From: Branchiostoma lanceolatum
Taxonomy: Eukaryota; Chordata; Leptocardii; Amphioxiformes; Branchiostomatidae
DNA: 64,000 bases
Assembly: GCF_035083965.1 (NCBI RefSeq)
Contig: NC_089738.1
Location: forward strand, 18,254,734 to 18,318,733
Direction: 5' to 3'
The notes beneath the pieces were generated by a model. That model made no database searches, was not told the origin of the DNA, and worked only from the letters and a program-made list of their open reading frames with translations. Shown here in pieces: positions 58,623 through 64,000 of this stretch. How positions within the stretch are numbered: the first letter of the stretch is position 1; every line of letters starts with the position of its first letter. The translations under genes were made by a program, and so were the position numbers.

Positions 58623-60402
58623 TTACTGTTCAATATAAATCATATAAGGCTTAGCCATGGAAACAGGGGGAGGTCCGTGATGGGGTCCGTCGTCGTCAGT
58701 GGACTGTACAGGGTGGGTCAGCTTTTCTTCTGTAAAAAAAAAAGAAAAAGTTTAAAACATTAATGAAAGCATGAAAATGATAAGGAAAACATGAACGCAG
58801 TGTATCAGGGCTTCGACTGATCACAAGATCAATGCTTTCGACACAAGTAACAAAAAACCATATCATAAATATGTACTTCTGAGACAATTTGTGGATAAAA
58901 GTCGTTGATCACTATTCCATGATCGCAAAAAGTAATTCTCCATGACACGAATTTCCCATGTCAACAGGAACGGTATTACAATGGATGTTAGTCCAACTTT
59001 ACAACATTGTAATAGAGTGGTATTGTAAAGTTGGACTAAGTCAAGTGTGCTATTGTCTTTCACGTTAATACATTACAGGTTCGATGCAAACCGGCAAGTT
59101 GCTTTTAAGTTCGTCTGGTGGTTCCCAGGCTGATGCTTCCACTTCAAATGAAAGCACTTGGCGAATTACGTCTATGAAAGTTTGACATCCAGGTAATACG
59201 ATACGCAAGGTCACTTAAGCAGCTGGATAGATTTTTGAAACTGTGACGAAGTTTTAGGTAGCTTCAACTAGCACTACCTTTCGTCTGAGTACTAATCGTC
59301 ATAAATCTGTATTACTGCACTTTTGTTGATAAAAGTCGTGGATCACAATGCCGTGATAGCAGGTAGTTATTTTCCAGTATCATGAATTCCCCATGCCATG
59401 GGTAGGAAATACGGAAAACATGTCAAAAGACTCTCACCTTTTCGAGATGTCCAAAGTAGCAGTAGTGTTACAACAACGCCACCAGAAATGACAAACAGCC
59501 CAGCAGGTGTCTTTTTCGGCTGGTTGGTTTCTGTAAAAGAACGGACAAATGATTCTAGTGATGAGATTTCCTTTTATCATAATTTGCCAAATTTGTCCAT
59601 CTACAATATATTTTGTGAAGGTTATTAAGTCAAGTCAGTAATCAGTAACATAATTAGCTACTTTTTCCCCAAATGAAAATGTAGCATATTTTGAAACTTT
59701 ATGTGATAAACGATGTGTGTTTAGGACTTACCAGTCTTTAGGGGTGACGTAGTCGTCTTGTCATGCTGGTGTATTGACCTCTCAGATTGCTTTCTCTCTA
59801 TCAGTTCTTTGATCAGCTGAAACAGACGATATTTCTCAAAAAACTTTATACCTTAGATCTAGTTAAGGGCAAGTGGATATTAGATATCCTTAAATGGAGG
59901 GCAAACAATTGATATGAAAGTTATCAATTTCATCAACTTTCGTATTTTTTAGGGTGTGGTCACTCCACTTAATTTTAAATTATAGAGTACAGTCACAACA
60001 GTTATGTTATAAAGCCCCCCTTTTACTTGTGCGTATATGCATGTCAATATGAGTTGCGCCTTAATAGGTAAAGTTTGAGGCAGAAAAAAGTGATTTCTTT
60101 GGTTCGATAACCAGGCTGCACATCGGTGCGTTAAAGTATAGTAAAAAAACGACTTTTTCCCCACAAACTTTACCCAAAGCAAAAAAAAAATTGTAACTTT
60201 AAAACTACCGTACCTTGTGGAATGATTGCCTTGAGGCTCCATGGAGTTGACCCATCCCATTGTTCGTCCCGCCAGTTGAGACACGGCATTGTATTTCGTA
60301 CAACGTTGACTTGACGTGACGATAAATCATTAACCAAAACAATACGGATAGGAGGACAATAGTGATTGACCCCTTTAGACTATAGTGGAGGCGCGATCTC
60401 AT
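58623..60402 (-). CDS. Predicted two-transmembrane small protein, 157 aa, 4 exons, unrecognised
   Basis: I do not recognise this protein. Exons in transcript order: 60402-60214, 59816-59732, 59530-59438, 58729-58623. Donors AAG|GTACGG, CTG|GTAAGT and AAG|GTGAGA, and acceptors TGTTTCAG, TTTTACAG and TTTTTACAG are all strong and keep frame to a TAA. Two stops lie just upstream of the ATG in frame. Seen: hydrophobic segment at 12-27 (SITIVLLSVLFWLMIY), a polar, partly helical stretch (LIKELIERKQSERS), a second hydrophobic segment at 101-118 (AGLFVISGGVVVTLLLLW) followed by SRK, and an acidic, Pro/His-rich tail (DDDGPHHGPPP). A TATA box lies upstream at a sensible distance. The second helix plus the basic stop-transfer gives membrane topology with a short tail. 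Alternatively the first segment is a signal peptide and the product is single-pass. Assembly is from sequence only. Confidence 0.5.
58988..59039. repeat. 17-bp perfect inverted repeat
   Basis: TTAGTCCAACTTTACAA and TTGTAAAGTTGGACTAA around an 18-base loop, in intron 3 of the two-TM gene. Confidence 0.85.
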
Positions 60403-60574
60403 GATTTGCTTAAATTGTTATCAAATTTTACCCCCAAAAAGTGCGTGACGTCCGTAGAATACCCTGAATATATATCATCACAGGCAAAAAAAATTGATGC
60501 CAACCGCAAAGAGGGGCCGTTTTATCCGCACACTTACAGCTGTCGAAAAAAGGGGGGCCCGGCTTTGCGGAGTC

Positions 60575-60584
60575 CCTTTTATAT
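60575..60584 (-). promoter_or_regulatory. TATA box of the two-TM gene
   Basis: On minus, ATATAAAAGG lies about 175 bp before the ATG at 60402, in a GC-rich context (GACTCCGCAAAGCCGGGCC downstream). Confidence 0.5.
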
Positions 60585-60599
60585 GCGGTTTTCCTAACC

Positions 60600-62950
60600 A
60601 TCCACCAATGGGAAGAGGGGCTTTTGCACTCTGAACTTCATTACACCTATGGGAATGCCCAATCGGCGAAAGATTATTTACAAAGTTCTACGCTTGTCAC
60701 TCTCTGATGTGATTCACATGTACCTTGAACTCTCTTGTAAGATAGCTGCGGTGGGCTAAACAATCGACCCATGCATTTAATAGATTGCGCAAATGCGAGC
60801 GGGAAATCTAAACTGATTGACATCGATTAGTCGATTTGGCGCTGAAATTAGTTATTCACACAACCGCTTGTGTACTCGAGATAAGAGAGTTGACGTTGTT
60901 ATTCACTTTGTCCTTTGAACGCAATTTGACACAATTAACACAATGTAAGATATGCCATTATTCATTCCAGCAATTGATGACATAATAAAAGACTATACCG
61001 TCGCGCCATCATCTATATACCAAGTCTATTGCCCAATAACTGCCATCACTTAATTCTAAGTTGAGGCTTATACGAGGCGGACTATATTGAACAGGGGAGA
61101 GAACTTAATTAAAATATCGGTGCAAGTACTTTTTCAGCTCGACCATCTGTGTATTTTTTTCCAAAATACAAATCTGTCAAGCTTTTTTCAACAAAAACCA
61201 AGTTCTTTTTTTCTTTACCATCCTCAGTCGTTCCTTGAATTTGTTATGGCTACTTACCTAGTTTGATTAAAAAAAAAGCAACATGCGGTGTTGTTGTTGA
61301 GGTACGAGTGTATGAGGAAGGCAGGTTTAAGGGGGTGTGATTTATCTACCTTCCTCTTTCACATAAATAACAGCCATTCCGCAACGTTTTTATGGCCCTC
61401 AAAACTTGGCTGACTCAGCTGCCATATTTGTGCCCATGGTAATAGACTATTTGAGCCAGGTTGTTGTTTTCTATCATACGCCTACCTGCGGGGATTTTGC
61501 ATAACTCCAGGGGGCAAGTTAACCGTGGATTAACAAAGGCGAATAGTGATTGACATAACATGCACCAGTGTTTTAGTCGTTTACCTTCTATGATAGTAAA
61601 CATGTGGATGGAACATATTTCACACAATATCGATAGTGCAATATATATTTTCCAACTGGTTATGTAGTAAGTCGGCTGACTTGATTACTTACGAGCGTAC
61701 TGACCCGTTCAAATGCGAAGTTACACATACAGCAATTTTCTATAAATTTACATTTCTACCCTTTTACTGACAACTTGAAACATTCACAACACAGGAAAGT
61801 TTGAAAGTAAAAGTAATTTAACCTCCTTATTCAGCCAAACAAACAATCACGGCGTCAGCTATTGGGAAATCTTACACCTCGCTGACTCAGCGACCATATC
61901 GGGACCTCCTGTAATAGTCCTTGACTACCAAGCAAATATTTTGTGGGATCAACTCAAGTGCAAAAAAGCAAACAAGCATTGTTGTGGGATCAACTCAAGT
62001 GCAAAGTGCAAACTGACGCCCAAGCACCCAATCGGTGAATCGTACAGGCGTGTGGTAAACAGGTTGCCTATGAATGCGACGCACACCGCAAATACTGCTC
62101 CCCTTCTTCTATCTCGAGCGCTATGCGTGTAAGGGTGAAACAGCTTCCTCTTTCCCATGCTGTCCAGTCACCCGTTACAAGTACCGTTTACAGTTATAAG
62201 TGGTTAACGGTGACCACCGTTAGCCAGTTATAACTGGGCCAGGAGACGTCTCCTGGCTCTTGAGAGACATTGGTTAACGGTAGGCTCTGGACGGGAGGTG
62301 GCTCTCCGGGCATGGAACGACACCACAGATACAGGACTGTAGGACTGAAAGCTCGCGAGATCTGCATGGTGCGTGAGTGCACGAGAGCAGTACAGAACGG
62401 TGAATTTTAGGTCCGCATCGGGACGCCCGGATCCATATATCGTCGTTGGTCGTCCAGCAGCAAAACTCTGCCTGTTCCATGGTGAGGTGAGCAACTTTGG
62501 TTCATTTATACCGATTATTTTTGTATTGAATAGGCACAGATCCTCGTTAAATAATCTGCCGCACTAGCTCGGGCCAAGTCCGATGTGAAAGGGGAGGGGG
62601 GCGATAAGACATCACCGCGAGTAAAAATGTAACGTTACATTATATATTTTTGATACATATGTCACCAAGAGTTAAATACGTAGAGGGACAGGTGACTCGT
62701 AACCGAACCAAGCATAACCCAGCATCAAGAGACCACGTCTCGTGATATAATAGACGTTAAGCAAGGACAACAACAACAATGGCACTGCTGCTGTTACTGG
62801 CATTTATTCATTGGCCACGTTCATTCAAATTCATACTCCATTCATTACTAGAACATTTCAGAATGATATTTTCGGAATACACCGGAATACACATAAAGAG
62901 TTTGAAGTCTATTGAAATACAGTATGCTTTGATTACAGGTTATATTTCAG
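60600..62950. other. Intergenic, no gene seen
   Basis: AT-rich, with short AAGTGCAAA duplications at 61943-62005 and an imperfect 22-bp hairpin at 62184-62238 (CAGTTATAAGTGGTTAACGG with its complement). No spliced frame could be supported. Confidence 0.35.
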
Positions 62951-62952
62951 CA

Positions 62953-63562
62953 TGATCACTATTTAGACAATGAGGTAGTTAACTGTCCCTATAGCACCAA
63001 GCTGAAACTAGCCCTCGATTCGGCCTTCGATTCACAGCCTTCGATTCAGCCCTCGATTGGATTTTGCCGCCGGTTCAGCCTTCGATTACAGGGAATAGAC
63101 AGAACATAGCAACCAATTTAGTTACCGATTCGAAAAACCTAGAATCTATGCCAGCTCTCTTAGTCTTACAACAAATACAAAAGGCAACACAATGATCAAC
63201 TTAGTTCCAAATCACTCAACAAGGAGATATTTACTTGCAAATAATGTCGGAAAGGACATAATATCAGGAATTTGGCATAAAATGATAGTGACAACTGACA
63301 AGAGACACTAGTCCTCGATTCGGCCGTCGATTGGATTTTGTTCAACGGATTACAGCGCTATCTGCCGTTTTTCTAAATGTGACCCGGAACTTGAAAGGGT
63401 GATTGGGACGAATTGCTAGCTACATGTATATAACGTTGTTATATAACTTATACATTACATGATTTGTATTTCATTAAAATACAAATTAAATGTATAATGA
63501 CGTCATATACATGTAGCTAGCTGTAGGGACAGTTAACCACCTCATTGTCTAGATAGTGATCA
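62953..63562. mobile_element. 0.6-kb DNA-transposon-like element with 38-bp TIRs
   Basis: Left ATGATCACTATTTAGACAAT then GAGGTAGTTAACTGTCCCTA; right TAGGGACAGTTAACCACCTC then ATTGTCTAGATAGTGATCAT. Two mismatches in about 40 bp. Inside are tandem CCTTCGATTC(A/G)GCC units (63010-63090, repeated at 63313-63340) and a second inverted repeat around GCTAGCTACATGTATAT / ATATACATGTAGCTAGC. No open frame of transposase size. Confidence 0.75.
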
Positions 63563-63675
63563 TAACAAATTTGATAAGTCAGGTGAATGGCTACATTTTA
63601 TACTGGTATAGGCCATTAGCCATGGCGACTAACTTCACTTTAGGAAGCTGCGTTTACTATTTCTAAGACATGTCC

Positions 63676-63985
63676 CTGTGGCACAACCGGTAACGCAACC
63701 TGCTGCTTTTCCATTGATCCTTTGGGCTGGGGTTCAATCCCAGGGTCGAATTCAGCTGGGACATGTTGTAAGGGATTGCATCCATTAATTCCGATATGGT
63801 GATGAAAACTCAGAAAAGCCGGCGTCCCTGTGTATGAGGGAGCTTTGGGCGTAAGCCTCAAACGTGAAACCTCTGCACGTAAAAGAACCCAACACAGAAG
63901 AGTACTGAGTAGGGGTGACCTGGTGTGCTTGTTCATGCCCTTGCGAAGCTGCACTGCATTATCAATACCACTAGCTACGTGAAAA
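63676..63985 (+). mobile_element. tRNA-derived SINE, family D
   Basis: A-box-like TGGCACAACCGGTAACGC and a perfect T arm CTGGGGTTCAATCCCAG about 40 bp later, then a body with GCACGTAAAAGAACCCAACA, a phrase common in invertebrate SINE bodies. The acceptor stem does not close, so it is not a tRNA gene. The family differs from family A. Confidence 0.6.
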
Positions 63986-64000
63986 AGCATCATACTTCCA

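Noticed and set aside
59949-60284. 111-codon minus-strand frame
   Set aside because: Overlaps exon 1 of the two-TM gene in another frame and runs through its intron.
63640-63993. 117-codon minus-strand frame
   Set aside because: Antisense to a tRNA-derived SINE, without splice or promoter support.

Overview
The window is eukaryotic, AT-leaning and rich in repeats. Its multi-exon genes have short exons and introns that hold SINE, MITE and LINE remnants and microsatellites. CYP3-type P450s with near-vertebrate exon structure, a SOCS-box gene end, tRNA-derived SINEs and many small terminal-inverted-repeat elements suggest an invertebrate deuterostome, most likely amphioxus (Branchiostoma). The organism call is inference; no database was searched.

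Layout. 1-969: the last coding exon (SOCS box) of a plus-strand gene that looks like an ankyrin/SOCS-box (ASB-type) gene, followed by a tandem-repeat 3' region. 4885-34574: three head-to-tail plus-strand CYP3-like P450 genes, with coding spans 4885-14013, 15436-24469 and 26757-34574. 36783-48349: a fourth, more divergent CYP3-like gene on the minus strand, convergent with the third. All four open cleanly across 13 or 14 exons (505, 504, 503 and 516 aa) and keep every canonical P450 motif, so this looks like a functional detoxification/steroid-type P450 cluster. 48350-53350: repeat-dominated upstream DNA, including nine POU-type octamers, a 1.3-kb-spaced direct duplication, an ACTC satellite and a large fold-back element. 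53355-57055: a plus-strand four-exon gene for a 179-aa four-EF-hand calmodulin/troponin-C-like protein. 58623-60402: a minus-strand four-exon gene for a 157-aa protein with two predicted membrane segments, not recognised. 60600-64000: largely non-coding, with a 0.6-kb TIR element and a tRNA-derived SINE at the end.

How it fits together. The three tandem P450 genes share promoter architecture as well as coding sequence. Each has a GACGTCA (CRE-like) site, a TGTTTAC forkhead-type site and a TATA-like box within about 300 bp of its ATG. Genes 2 and 3 also carry upstream arrays of the exact 10-mer CCATATAAGG, which fits the SRF/CArG consensus. Gene 1 lacks one intron that the other three genes keep. 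Gene 4 uses a GC-AG intron at that same position. The exon encoding the oxygen-activation motif is almost identical in genes 2 and 3, which suggests gene conversion.
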